Shown: piece by piece, positions 1-7,760 of the stretch
How the letters are laid out: the number at the start of each line of letters is the position of its first letter
Position numbering within the stretch: position 1 is the stretch's first letter
DNA from: Rikenellaceae bacterium
GTDB taxonomy: Bacteria; Bacteroidota; Bacteroidia; Bacteroidales; UBA932
DNA: 39,292 nucleotides
Assembly (NCBI GenBank): GCA_900769735.1
Contig: CAAGHY010000190.1
Coordinates: forward strand, 1-39,292
Direction: 5' to 3'
Program-made: the position numbers and the translations under genes
Notes under the pieces: model-generated
What the model saw: the letters and a program-made list of their open reading frames with translations, nothing else
Database searches by the model: none
What the model was told of the DNA's origin: nothing

Positions 1-33
1 CTGGAATAGATTGCCAGCCATACCGAAGGCCAT
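1..33 (-). CDS. Possible 5' end of a leftward gene, cut by the window edge
   Basis: Reading leftward from an ATG at 33-31 gives eleven open codons, MAFGMAGNLFQ, before the window ends. It lies beyond the pckA terminator, where a new leftward gene could begin. Eleven residues are too few to identify a family, and no promoter box is visible upstream. On the plus strand, one frame is also open for 23 codons from the edge to a stop at 71-73, so this could equally be the tail of a rightward gene. Confidence 0.2.
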   Translation of the reverse strand, partial: MAFGMAGNLFQ

Positions 34-81
34 TTTTCAATCCTTGTCTGTGGATGGGAGGTTGGGTATATGAAAGTAAAA

Positions 82-106
82 GAGAGTGACCTTTTGGGTC
101 ACCCTC
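82..106 (-). terminator. Hairpin terminator downstream of pckA
   Basis: GTGACC (86-91) pairs with GGTCAC (97-102) around a 5-nt loop. The stem extends by GAG/CTC (82-84, 104-106) past one A-C mismatch. It lies about 30 bp past the pckA stop. Read leftward it is followed by a T-rich tract (TCTTTTACTTTC). Read rightward it is followed, after a gap, by a run of eight T, so it may work in both directions. Confidence 0.65.
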
Positions 107-134
107 CTGTATGTTTTTTTTCAGAAATTTCTGA

Positions 135-1739
135 TTATAGCTGTGGACCAGCAGCAACCAATGCTTTACCAGCCTCGTTACCGGTAAATTTGGTGAAGTT
201 CTTGATGAATCTTCCAGCAAGGTCTTTTGCTTTCTCCTCCCACTCAGCTGCATTAGCGTAAGTGTCTCTAGGATCAAGGATACCAGAGTCAACGCCAGGA
301 AGAGCTGTTGGAACTTTGAAGCCGAAGAATGGAATCTCTTTAGTCTCAGCTTTATCAATTGAGCCATCAAGGATAGCGTCAATGATTCCGCGAGTATCTT
401 TAATGGAGATACGTTTGCCGGTACCGTTCCAGCCTGTGTTAACAAGATAAGCAGTTGCACCTGATTTCTCCATTCTCTTAACTAGCTCCTCACCGTATTT
501 AGTTGGATGAAGTGAAAGGAATGCTGCACCGAAGCAAGCAGAGAAAGTAGGAGTAGGCTCAGTAATACCACGCTCTGTACCAGCCAATTTAGCGGTGAAA
601 CCAGATAGGAAGTAGTATTTGGTCTGCTCTGGGTTAAGGATAGAAACTGGAGGAAGTACACCAAATGCATCAGCTGAAAGGAAGATAACTTTCTTTGCAG
701 CAGGAGCTTTAGATACTGGTTTAACAATGTTGTTGATGTGGTAGATAGGGTAAGAAACGCGAGTGTTCTCAGTTACGCTCTTGTCTGAGAAATCAATCTT
801 GCCGTTTGCATCAACAGTTACGTTCTCCAATAGAGCATCTCTCTTGATTGCGTTATAGATATCTGGCTCAGCCTCTTTGCTTAGGTTGATTACTTTTGCA
901 TAGCAACCACCCTCAAAGTTGAATACGCCGTCATCATCCCAACCGTGCTCGTCATCACCTATCAACTCACGTTTAGGGTCAGTTGAAAGGGTAGTTTTAC
1001 CTGTACCTGACAAACCGAAGAAGATAGCTGTCTCACCCTCTTTGTTGGTGTTAGCTGAACAGTGCATTGAAGCAATACCCTGTAGAGGAAGCAAGTAGTT
1101 CATATAAGAGAACATACCTTTCTTCATCTCTCCACCATACCAAGTGTTGATGATAACCTGCATTTTCTCTGTTAGGTTGAATACTACTGCAGTCTCAGAG
1201 TTAAGACCTAGCTCCTTGTAGTTCTCAACTTTAGCTTTAGAAGCGTTCAATACTACAAAATCAGGCTCGCCATAGTTTGCAAGCTCCTCCTCTGTAGGAC
1301 GGATGAACATATTCTTTACAAAGTGAGCCTGCCAAGCAACCTCCATGATGAAACGAACTTTGATTCTGGTGTTCTCGTTAGCACCGCAGAAAGTATCAAC
1401 TACAAAAAGTTTCTTGTTTGAAAGCTCGTCCTGTGCAATTTTTTTCAACTCAGCCCAAGTCTCTTTTGTAACAGGTTTGTTATCGTTTTTGTACTCCTCA
1501 GAAGTCCACCAGATGGTGTCTTTAGAAGTCTCGTCCATAACAAAGAATTTATCTTTTGGAGAACGGCCGGTGTAAACACCAGTCATTACGTTCACTGCAC
1601 CAAGCTCAGTCTGCTGACCTACCTCAAAGCCCTCAAGACCAGCTTTAGTCTCCTCTGCAAATAGTACCTCGTAAGATGGGTTGTAAATAACCTCAGTTGC
1701 GCCGGTAATACCGTACTTGCTCAAATCAATTGTTGACAT
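135..1739 (-). CDS. pckA: Phosphoenolpyruvate carboxykinase (ATP)
   Basis: ATP-dependent PEP carboxykinase interconverts oxaloacetate + ATP with PEP + CO2 + ADP in the cytosol. In succinate/propionate-producing Bacteroidales it usually runs in the carboxylating, ATP-forming direction; that is family knowledge, not shown here. The 534 residues match the family length. Visible motifs are the oxaloacetate-binding TGRSPKDKF at 57-65, WYGGEMKKG around 200-208, the kinase-1a P-loop GLSGTGKT at 242-249 and the metal/nucleotide motif GDDEHGW at 261-267. No key residue seems missing. It is monocistronic: a terminator lies downstream at 82-106 and recQ diverges upstream. The roughly 115-nt leader holds inverted repeats that may be regulatory. 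Its codons look optimised, as in a highly expressed gene. Confidence 0.97.
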   Translation of the reverse strand: MSTIDLSKYGITGATEVIYNPSYEVLFAEETKAGLEGFEVGQQTELGAVNVMTGVYTGRSPKDKFFVMDETSKDTIWWTSEEYKNDNKPVTKETWAELKKIAQDELSNKKLFVVDTFCGANENTRIKVRFIMEVAWQAHFVKNMFIRPTEEELANYGEPDFVVLNASKAKVENYKELGLNSETAVVFNLTEKMQVIINTWYGGEMKKGMFSYMNYLLPLQGIASMHCSANTNKEGETAIFFGLSGTGKTTLSTDPKRELIGDDEHGWDDDGVFNFEGGCYAKVINLSKEAEPDIYNAIKRDALLENVTVDANGKIDFSDKSVTENTRVSYPIYHINNIVKPVSKAPAAKKVIFLSADAFGVLPPVSILNPEQTKYYFLSGFTAKLAGTERGITEPTPTFSACFGAAFLSLHPTKYGEELVKRMEKSGATAYLVNTGWNGTGKRISIKDTRGIIDAILDGSIDKAETKEIPFFGFKVPTALPGVDSGILDPRDTYANAAEWEEKAKDLAGRFIKNFTKFTGNEAGKALVAAGPQL

Positions 1740-1795
1740 AAATCTATTAATTATAAAAAAGTTTGTTATTAAATACTCAATTTCTATATGCTAGC

Positions 1796-1860
1796 AAGGT
1801 TGTTTCTCCTGAAACAGGTTTAAACTTTGCCTTGTTACGCACGTTAAAAAATTCCGTGCG
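1796..1860 (-). promoter_or_regulatory. pckA leader with nested inverted repeats
   Basis: Between the putative pckA -7 box and the start codon are three inverted repeats. CGCACG (1838-1843) pairs with CGTGCG (1855-1860) across 11 nt and touches the -7 box. GTTTC/GAAAC (1802-1806, 1811-1815) pairs across TCCT. CAAGG (1796-1800) can pair with CCTTG (1830-1834), enclosing the second one. The promoter-proximal repeat sits where an operator or the transcript's 5' end would be. It matches no riboswitch class I know. Confidence 0.4.
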
Positions 1861-1868
1861 CAAATATA
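1861..1868 (-). promoter_or_regulatory. Putative pckA -7 promoter element
   Basis: CAAATATA on the plus strand reads TATATTTG on the pckA strand, a match to the Bacteroidota -7 consensus TAnnTTTG. No good TTTG -33 box is seen at the usual distance, so the assignment rests on the -7 box and its position. Confidence 0.4.
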
Positions 1869-1926
1869 GCTAAAATAGCTTAAAACACACTTGGGGATAC
1901 TTCAAAATCTTTGCCAAAAAAATTGC

Positions 1927-1934
1927 TACTTTTG
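1927..1934 (+). promoter_or_regulatory. Putative recQ -7 promoter element
   Basis: TACTTTTG matches TAnnTTTG and lies 20 bp before the ATG at 1955. It overlaps an alternative in-frame GTG at 1934, which makes that GTG an unlikely start. The -33 box is unclear; the TTTG at 1910-1913 is only 13 bp away, closer than usual. Confidence 0.5.
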
Positions 1935-1954
1935 TGAGTGTAATTATCGGGAAT

Positions 1955-3853
1955 ATGATTGCAGAGATTTTGGAGAAATATTGGGGCTACAGATCATTCA
2001 GGCCAATGCAGGAGGAGATTATAAAATCTGCCCTGCAGGGGAAGGACACTCTTGCCCTGATGCCAACCGGAGGCGGCAAATCCATCTGTTTCCAAGTGCC
2101 TGCAATGGCAAGGGAGGGTATATGTCTGGTGGTTTCTCCGCTCATTGCACTTATAAAGGATCAGGTTCAGAATCTCAACAATAAGGGAATCAAGGCATTG
2201 GCCGTATATTCCGGCATGTCTTACAATCAGATAGACATAACCTTGGACAATGCAATCTACGGGGAATACAAGTTCCTGTATGTATCACCAGAGAGGCTCC
2301 ACACCCCATTGTTCAAGGAAAGGGTTAAGAGGATGAACATAAATTTCCTTGTAGTTGACGAGGCCCACTGCATTTCCCAGTGGGGTTATGACTTCCGCCC
2401 GGCTTATCTTGAGATTAAGGAGATTAAGGCGCTGATTGGGGATGTTCCGGTGATTGCGCTTACCGCAACTGCCACAAAGTCAGTGGCAGATGATATTATG
2501 CACATTCTGGGATTTGCGGAAAAGAATGTGATTTCATCCGGTTTTGAAAGGGCAAACCTCTCATATGTAGTGAGAAACGTGGATGACAAGTTTGGAAATA
2601 TGCTCAAAGTGTGCAACGGAGTCCCTGGAACTGGAATAGTCTATGTCAGGGAAAGGAAAAGGTGTGAGGAAATCTCCTCTTTTTTGCGCCAAAATGGCAT
2701 ATCCGCAGACTTTTACCACGCAGGATTGAGCAAAGAACTGAGAAATGCCAAACAGGATGCCTGGAAAAAGGATGAAATAAGGGTAATAGTTGCAACCAAT
2801 GCCTTTGGAATGGGTATAGACAAGCCTGATGTAAGGTTTGTAATCCACTATGATCTTCCCGACAGTCTGGAAGCATATTTCCAGGAGGCAGGACGTGCCG
2901 GAAGGGACGGCCTCCGTTCTTATGCAACCCTTTTATGGAACAGCACCGATGTAAGCCGTCTGAGACAGATACATACTATTTCTTATCCCGACATTGAGTA
3001 CATAAAGGAGATTTACCAGAAAGTGTTCATCTACCTGAACATACCATATGAGGAGGGGAGGGACAGTGTGAGCAAATTCAATCTGGTTGAATTCTCCAAG
3101 AAATTCTCGTTGAATTCAGTTTCTGCCTACTACGCAATCAAATATCTGGAGCAGGAGGGATACTGGGAGCTTACAGATGAGCTTGACAACCCTTCAAAAA
3201 TAATGTTTACCGTAAACAGGGATGAACTTTACAAGGTACAGATAGACAATCCTGAGCTTGACAAGTTCATAAAGTCACTGTTGCGCATCTACACTGGAGT
3301 ATTCTCCCGTATCACTCCAATTGATGAGGAATATATTGCCCGTGCAACAATGGATACAATTGTGGGTGTTAAAGAGAAGCTTGTCAAACTCTCCAGAATG
3401 CGAATCATAAAATATATCCCAAGAGTCCGCACACCGCTTATCATTATGAATACCGAAAGGCTTGTGGAATCCAATCTTTACATCTCCCAAAAGAGATATG
3501 ATGAGAGAAAAGGGCTATTCAAGAAACGTATAGAGAGCATAATCTCATACGTAAAGGAGACTGATATATGCCGCAGCAGACAGCTTATAGATTATTTCGG
3601 ACAGCCGGCAGAGAAGGATTGCGGCATTTGTGATGTATGCCTCAAGAACAGGAACGTAAACAATCTGAGACAGCGCACCAAAGAAGTCTCTGCAACTATC
3701 ATCAAATGGTTGCAGCAGGAGGGCGGAGAAATGAAAATCTCCCGCCTTGAGATGCTGGCGGGAGACGAATATACTTTCCATTTGAGGGTTCTCCGCGAAA
3801 TGATTGACAACGGAGAGGTTCTCAACAAAGGAGACCTTATCAGAATTCCTTAA
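1955..3853 (+). CDS. recQ: ATP-dependent DNA helicase, RecQ family
   Basis: Superfamily 2 3'-5' DNA helicase acting in recombination and fork repair. From the ATG at 1955 the protein has 632 residues. Helicase domain 1 has Walker A MPTGGGKS at 36-43 and Walker B DEAH at 135-138, with the RecQ aromatic-rich region just after. Domain 2 includes the arginine-finger motif QEAGRAGRDG. The RecQ C-terminal zinc module follows, with four cysteines in a CRSRQL...CGICDVC arrangement. No recognisable HRDC domain follows, which is common in short Bacteroidota RecQ paralogues. I chose 1955 because the upstream in-frame GTG at 1934 overlaps the -7 box. A TCGGGAAT word abuts the start codon. The last 14 bp overlap the convergent maf gene. 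Confidence 0.93.
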   Translation: MIAEILEKYWGYRSFRPMQEEIIKSALQGKDTLALMPTGGGKSICFQVPAMAREGICLVVSPLIALIKDQVQNLNNKGIKALAVYSGMSYNQIDITLDNAIYGEYKFLYVSPERLHTPLFKERVKRMNINFLVVDEAHCISQWGYDFRPAYLEIKEIKALIGDVPVIALTATATKSVADDIMHILGFAEKNVISSGFERANLSYVVRNVDDKFGNMLKVCNGVPGTGIVYVRERKRCEEISSFLRQNGISADFYHAGLSKELRNAKQDAWKKDEIRVIVATNAFGMGIDKPDVRFVIHYDLPDSLEAYFQEAGRAGRDGLRSYATLLWNSTDVSRLRQIHTISYPDIEYIKEIYQKVFIYLNIPYEEGRDSVSKFNLVEFSKKFSLNSVSAYYAIKYLEQEGYWELTDELDNPSKIMFTVNRDELYKVQIDNPELDKFIKSLLRIYTGVFSRITPIDEEYIARATMDTIVGVKEKLVKLSRMRIIKYIPRVRTPLIIMNTERLVESNLYISQKRYDERKGLFKKRIESIISYVKETDICRSRQLIDYFGQPAEKDCGICDVCLKNRNVNNLRQRTKEVSATIIKWLQQEGGEMKISRLEMLAGDEYTFHLRVLREMIDNGEVLNKGDLIRIP

Positions 3854-4424
3854 GGGAGTTGTACAACATATGTACCGGCAATCCCATCACGTTATAGAAC
3901 GAACCGTCAATTCCTTTGATTCCGGCATACCCAACCCACTCCTGTACACCATATGATCCGGCCTTATCATAAGGTTTGTATTTGTCTATGTAGTATTCAG
4001 TCTCTTCAATGGAGAGCTTTCCAAAGAATACATCTGTGGATGCGGTAAATGAAACTTCCTTCTCAAGACTGCGGATGCATACTCCAGTAAGTACAGTATG
4101 CTTGTTGTCCTGCAGTTTCTGTATCATCCTTATGGCATCATCCCTGTCCTTGGGTTTGCCCATAATCTCATCAGAGCAGAGCACCATTGTATCTGCAGTA
4201 ATGATAATTTCGTCGGGAAGAAGATCTCTATGGAAGCCATGGGATTTTCCTTTTGCCATATACTCAGGATACTGGGTATACGGAAGTCCATCCGGTGCAA
4301 TCTCTTCAAAAGAATTCAGGGTATCCACAGTAAATTCCACACCCAAACCTGCAAGGAGTTCCCTTCTGCGGGGTGATGCGGATGCCAATATGATTTTTCT
4401 TCCCGATAGTATTTTCTCAAGCAT
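3840..4424 (-). CDS. maf: Maf-family nucleotide pyrophosphatase
   Basis: Maf proteins hydrolyse dTTP, UTP and modified nucleotides to monophosphates, a house-cleaning role in the cytosol. The 194 residues match the family. The N-terminal signature ASASPRRRELLAGLG lies at 14-28, followed by the central ADTMVL segment, GKPKDRDDA and the late AGSYGVQEW motif. It is the last gene of the leftward DUF2520-kdsC-maf operon, 35 bp after kdsC, and its 3' end overlaps the recQ stop region by 14 bp. Two copies of the TCGGGAAG word fall inside it, at 4213 (encoding LPD) and 4399 (encoding SGR). Confidence 0.93.
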   Translation of the reverse strand: MLEKILSGRKIILASASPRRRELLAGLGVEFTVDTLNSFEEIAPDGLPYTQYPEYMAKGKSHGFHRDLLPDEIIITADTMVLCSDEIMGKPKDRDDAIRMIQKLQDNKHTVLTGVCIRSLEKEVSFTASTDVFFGKLSIEETEYYIDKYKPYDKAGSYGVQEWVGYAGIKGIDGSFYNVMGLPVHMLYNSLKEF

Positions 4425-4459
4425 AATTATAACTTTTTACAGGTCACCCTTTGATATAA

Positions 4460-5020
4460 TTAAGCTTTCTTTGTTTTTCCGTCTCCGTAAGTTCCCTCAT
4501 AAAGCTCGGCATCAAATTCCCATTTGCCCTGGATCTTAAGAACCTGCTCAATGATGTCCCTTACACAGCCTCTGCCGCCTGGATACAGTGAAACATAATC
4601 ACAAACATCCTTTACCTCCTGAACTGCATCTGAAGGGCATACAGCAAGTCCGCAAGCTTTTAGAAGAGGAATATCGGGAATATCATCACCTACAAAAATT
4701 ACCTCCTCTGGGGTAATGCCGTTCTTTTTGCAGAAATCATAGAAATCAGGTTTTTTATCCCTTGATTTCAAGTAGATATTCTCAGGTTTTACACCTACAC
4801 CTTCAAATCTCTTTCTAACGGACTCTGAATATGCACCGGTAATTATTCCAATAGGGTAATCTCTAAGAATAGCCCACCTGAGGCCGAAACCGTCCTTTGC
4901 ATTATGGCTTCTAAGCATATCTCCATCAGGCATAACAAGTACGCTTCCGTCTGTAAATACGCCATCCACATCAAATGCAAATCCTTTTATATCCTTTAAT
5001 TTTGTTTTATAGTTGCTCAT
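4460..5020 (-). CDS. kdsC: 3-deoxy-D-manno-octulosonate 8-phosphate phosphatase (KdsC-like HAD)
   Basis: HAD-superfamily phosphatase that removes phosphate from KDO-8-P, the step after KdsA in making KDO for lipid A core. The 186 residues, small size without a cap domain, and HAD motif I FDVDGVFTDG at 16-25 (nucleophile D17, acid D19) fit KdsC. HAD motif IV appears as VGDDIPD. It lies 12 bp behind the DUF2520 gene and 35 bp ahead of maf. The kdsA gene elsewhere in this window (28777-29595) supports the KDO role. Other C0-type HAD phosphatases cannot be excluded from sequence alone. Confidence 0.85.
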   Translation of the reverse strand: MSNYKTKLKDIKGFAFDVDGVFTDGSVLVMPDGDMLRSHNAKDGFGLRWAILRDYPIGIITGAYSESVRKRFEGVGVKPENIYLKSRDKKPDFYDFCKKNGITPEEVIFVGDDIPDIPLLKACGLAVCPSDAVQEVKDVCDYVSLYPGGRGCVRDIIEQVLKIQGKWEFDAELYEGTYGDGKTKKA

Positions 5021-5032
5021 ATTGTAAAGTAA

Positions 5033-5821
5033 TTATTTGCTTGGATTATAACGTTTGTAAATCTTCTCTGTAAGGAAATTGTATACCTCCAGATGCTCCT
5101 GGAACTTATCATCTCCCAACACCTCAATGTGCTTTCCAATTGTATTTGTATCCCCTCTGCGGGCCGGTCCTGTCTGTGATACAGCCGGGGTACTGAGGAA
5201 TGCCTTGCGGATACTCTCTATGGCACTTGGAAGAAGGAGTGTGAAATCCGGACTTGCAATTTCATATGCCAATGAAAGGGAGTAATTCAGGAAGTTTGTA
5301 GTAAAGATTGCTGCAGTATGGAACTGAAGCCTCTGTTGTGAATCACAAATTTTGTACTCTGCCTTTATTGAATTTACAAGCTCCTTAAGTATATCTGTTC
5401 CCTGCTGGGAATCCGCTTCAATAAGGTAGGGGATAAGCCTTATATCCAGTTCCTTGTGCATGCTCAAAGTCATAAGCGGATAGAAAACTCCCACATTGCT
5501 TAAACCTGCTTCCTGCAGCACTGCCATAGGGGTTGCACCGCTTGTATGCACTGTTAAGGCATCCTTGTGGGGCAACTGCGCTGCCACCTGTGCAATTGCA
5601 TTGTCACTCACTGCTATAATTGTAATGTCACTCACAGGCAACTGTGCAAAATCATTTGTAGCAAAAGCATCACTCTTGCTCCTTTTAAGTGCCCTGACCA
5701 CCTTCTCCGCCTTCTCAATGTCCCTTGCATACACACACTCCACACTATGTCCTGCCGCCTGCAGGAACAAAGCCATCCTGTATGCCACATTACCTGCACC
5801 AACTATACTTATCCTGTACAT
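5033..5821 (-). CDS. Rossmann-fold DUF2520 protein
   Basis: The 262-residue protein has an N-terminal NAD(P)-binding Rossmann fold with GAGNVA at 8-13. Its all-helical C-terminal half matches the DUF2520 family (roughly 130-255). It resembles 6-phosphogluconate/ketopantoate-type reductases in layout, but the substrate is unknown. It is first in the leftward operon with kdsC and maf, an arrangement I recall from other Bacteroidales. A good promoter and a short leader carrying a CTTCCCGA word lie just upstream. Confidence 0.85.
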   Translation of the reverse strand: MYRISIVGAGNVAYRMALFLQAAGHSVECVYARDIEKAEKVVRALKRSKSDAFATNDFAQLPVSDITIIAVSDNAIAQVAAQLPHKDALTVHTSGATPMAVLQEAGLSNVGVFYPLMTLSMHKELDIRLIPYLIEADSQQGTDILKELVNSIKAEYKICDSQQRLQFHTAAIFTTNFLNYSLSLAYEIASPDFTLLLPSAIESIRKAFLSTPAVSQTGPARRGDTNTIGKHIEVLGDDKFQEHLEVYNFLTEKIYKRYNPSK

Positions 5822-5867
5822 AATCTTTCAAGTCCTTTTGTCTTCCCGATGATTTTCTCCGGGACTG

Positions 5868-5901
5868 CAAAGTTAAGTTATTTATTATAAAAGCAGGCAA
5901 A
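5868..5901 (-). promoter_or_regulatory. Promoter of the DUF2520-kdsC-maf operon
   Basis: On the minus strand, TAACTTTG (5875-5868) matches the -7 consensus TAnnTTTG. TTTG (5901-5898) lies 22 bp upstream as the -33 box. The leader of about 45 nt contains TCCCG/CGGGA arms that could form a small hairpin including the recurring motif at 5842-5849. Confidence 0.6.
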
Positions 5902-5974
5902 CAACAGAAACAGGACACTGTAAAATACTGTCCTGAAAGTGATTGATTTTCTGAAAGGCTGTTTGAAGGTCAAA

Positions 5975-6007
5975 CAATAAGGGTAGCTGGAGTGGCTACC
6001 CTTATTG
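5975..6007 (-). terminator. Hairpin terminator of the etf-acd operon
   Basis: Thirteen perfect base pairs (5975-5987 with 5995-6007) around a 7-nt loop, 20 bp beyond the acyl-CoA dehydrogenase stop. The T-tract in the leftward direction is short (GTTTGACC). The remaining intergenic sequence to 5868 shows nothing else recognisable. Confidence 0.75.
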
Positions 6008-6027
6008 AATATTTGTCGGGAGGAAGA

Positions 6028-7758
6028 TTAGTTTTCCTCTGCTACGAATTCCTCTTTGATTGCAGAGAAAGCTGCAAGGTCTTCAGGTTTGAAGGCTGCA
6101 ATGTATGATGCACGCTCGTTGTTCCAAGCCTCTGATTTGTTTGTGTAAACCTCAGCTGAACGGGCGAATGAAGCATCAACCTGTGCATCAATGATCAACA
6201 AGTATGACATAATGATGTGTGCGGCCATCTCAACAAGTCTTCTTGCGTGGAAATCAATGTATTCCTCGCCTTTGCCCTGTACTGCCTCACAAGCTGCCTC
6301 ATATTGTGCAGTCATTGCTACAAGTTTCTCTTTAAGTGCTGCAAACTCAGGTTTAACCTCCATTTCCTCATACTCCTTGATTTTTGCAAGGTATGAACCG
6401 TTGGTTACATATCTGATGGCAGCTACTGTCTGCAACTGTGATGTACCCTCATAAATGGTAAGGATTCTTGCATCCCTATAAAGTCTCTCTACAGGATACT
6501 CTTTCATAAATCCTGAACCGCCGTGAACCTGGATTGCATCATACGCATTCTGGTTTGCGTACTCAGATGACATCATCTTAAGTACTGGGGTGAACATATC
6601 TGCATATTTACTGAATTTCTTGCTCTCCTGTCTCTCCTCAGTGGTAAGTTTTCTTTCCTCAGCAATTGCGTTGTATGCTTTGTAGATATCTACAAATCTG
6701 GTTGTTTCATAAAGGATTGCACGTGAAGCCTGAAGTTTGGCCTTCATAATGCCCAACATCTCATATACTGCAGGGAAGTTAATGATGGCTTTCTTGTACT
6801 GCATACGCTCGTGTGCATATTTAAGAGCCTCTCTGTAAGCAGCCTCTGACAAACCAACTGATTGTGCACCTACACCAAGACGTGCGCCGTTCATCAAAGA
6901 CATTACATATTTGATAAGACCCATTTTTCTGTCACCTACAAGTTTGGCAGGAGCATTCTTGAATACAAGCTCAGCAGTAGGGGAGCCCTTGATGCCAAGT
7001 TTGTTCTCAATACGTCTTACTGTTACGCCACCCCAAGCTTTGTCATATACAAAATATGAAAGACCACGGCCGTCAGTTGTACCCTCTTCAGAACGGGCAA
7101 GCACAAGTTTGATCTGAGCGTCACCGTTGGTAATGAAACGTTTTACACCGTTAAGGAACCACATCTGTTTCTCCTCATCCCAGGTAGCTTTTAGCATTAC
7201 TGCCTGAAGGTCTGAACCTGCATCAGGCTCAGTAAGGTCCATAGAACAGGTGTCACCTTTATTGATTCTAGGAAGGAACTCCTCTTTAATCTCTTTTGAA
7301 GCGAACTCGTGTATAGTCTCTGCACAATCCTGCAAGCCCCAAATGTTTGCAAAACCTGCATCTGCACGTGAAACCAACTCTGCAGCCATTACGTAAGGAA
7401 CCATACTGAAGTTCAATCCGCCATACTCTCTTGGAAGGCTGAGACAGTAAACGCCGGCCTGTGTAAGGGCATCGTGGTTCTGCTGTGTACCTGCAGCGTA
7501 AGTGATTCTGCCGTTAGCGCAAACAGGGCCGTCGTGGTCAACCTGCTCTGCATTTGGTGCAAGCACATCACCGCAGATCTCACCGATAATCTCCATTACT
7601 CTGTCATAAGAATCAATTGCATCTTCAACATTGGCAGGAGCATAGTCATATTTTCCGAAGTCCTTGAAATTATCCTCTTTCAGCTCAACAATCTTCCCCA
7701 TAAGAGGATGCTGGAACTGGAACTTCAAGTCTGAATTGTCTTTATAAAAGTTTGCCAT
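6028..7758 (-). CDS. Acyl-CoA dehydrogenase, long form with C-terminal extension
   Basis: FAD-dependent acyl-CoA dehydrogenase forming a trans-2-enoyl-CoA and passing electrons to an electron-transfer flavoprotein. It has 576 residues, against about 380 for short-chain enzymes. The extra 130 or so C-terminal residues correspond to the helical domain of long bacterial members. Visible features are MDLTEPDAGSD around 173-183, the FAD-proximal GGSGFMKEYPVERLYRDAR region at 413-431, and catalytic Glu437 in IYEGTSQLQ, the position of Glu376 in mammalian MCAD. It is third in the etfB-etfA-acd operon, 2 bp after etfA, so its electrons almost certainly go to that ETF. The direction (butyryl-CoA formation or oxidation) and chain length are not determinable here. 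Confidence 0.93.
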   Translation of the reverse strand: MANFYKDNSDLKFQFQHPLMGKIVELKEDNFKDFGKYDYAPANVEDAIDSYDRVMEIIGEICGDVLAPNAEQVDHDGPVCANGRITYAAGTQQNHDALTQAGVYCLSLPREYGGLNFSMVPYVMAAELVSRADAGFANIWGLQDCAETIHEFASKEIKEEFLPRINKGDTCSMDLTEPDAGSDLQAVMLKATWDEEKQMWFLNGVKRFITNGDAQIKLVLARSEEGTTDGRGLSYFVYDKAWGGVTVRRIENKLGIKGSPTAELVFKNAPAKLVGDRKMGLIKYVMSLMNGARLGVGAQSVGLSEAAYREALKYAHERMQYKKAIINFPAVYEMLGIMKAKLQASRAILYETTRFVDIYKAYNAIAEERKLTTEERQESKKFSKYADMFTPVLKMMSSEYANQNAYDAIQVHGGSGFMKEYPVERLYRDARILTIYEGTSQLQTVAAIRYVTNGSYLAKIKEYEEMEVKPEFAALKEKLVAMTAQYEAACEAVQGKGEEYIDFHARRLVEMAAHIIMSYLLIIDAQVDASFARSAEVYTNKSEAWNNERASYIAAFKPEDLAAFSAIKEEFVAEEN

Positions 7759-7760
7759 AA

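Noticed and set aside
1934..1954. Upstream GTG start for recQ
   Set aside because: The GTG overlaps the TACTTTTG -7 box, and family members start near the MIAEILEKYWGY segment.
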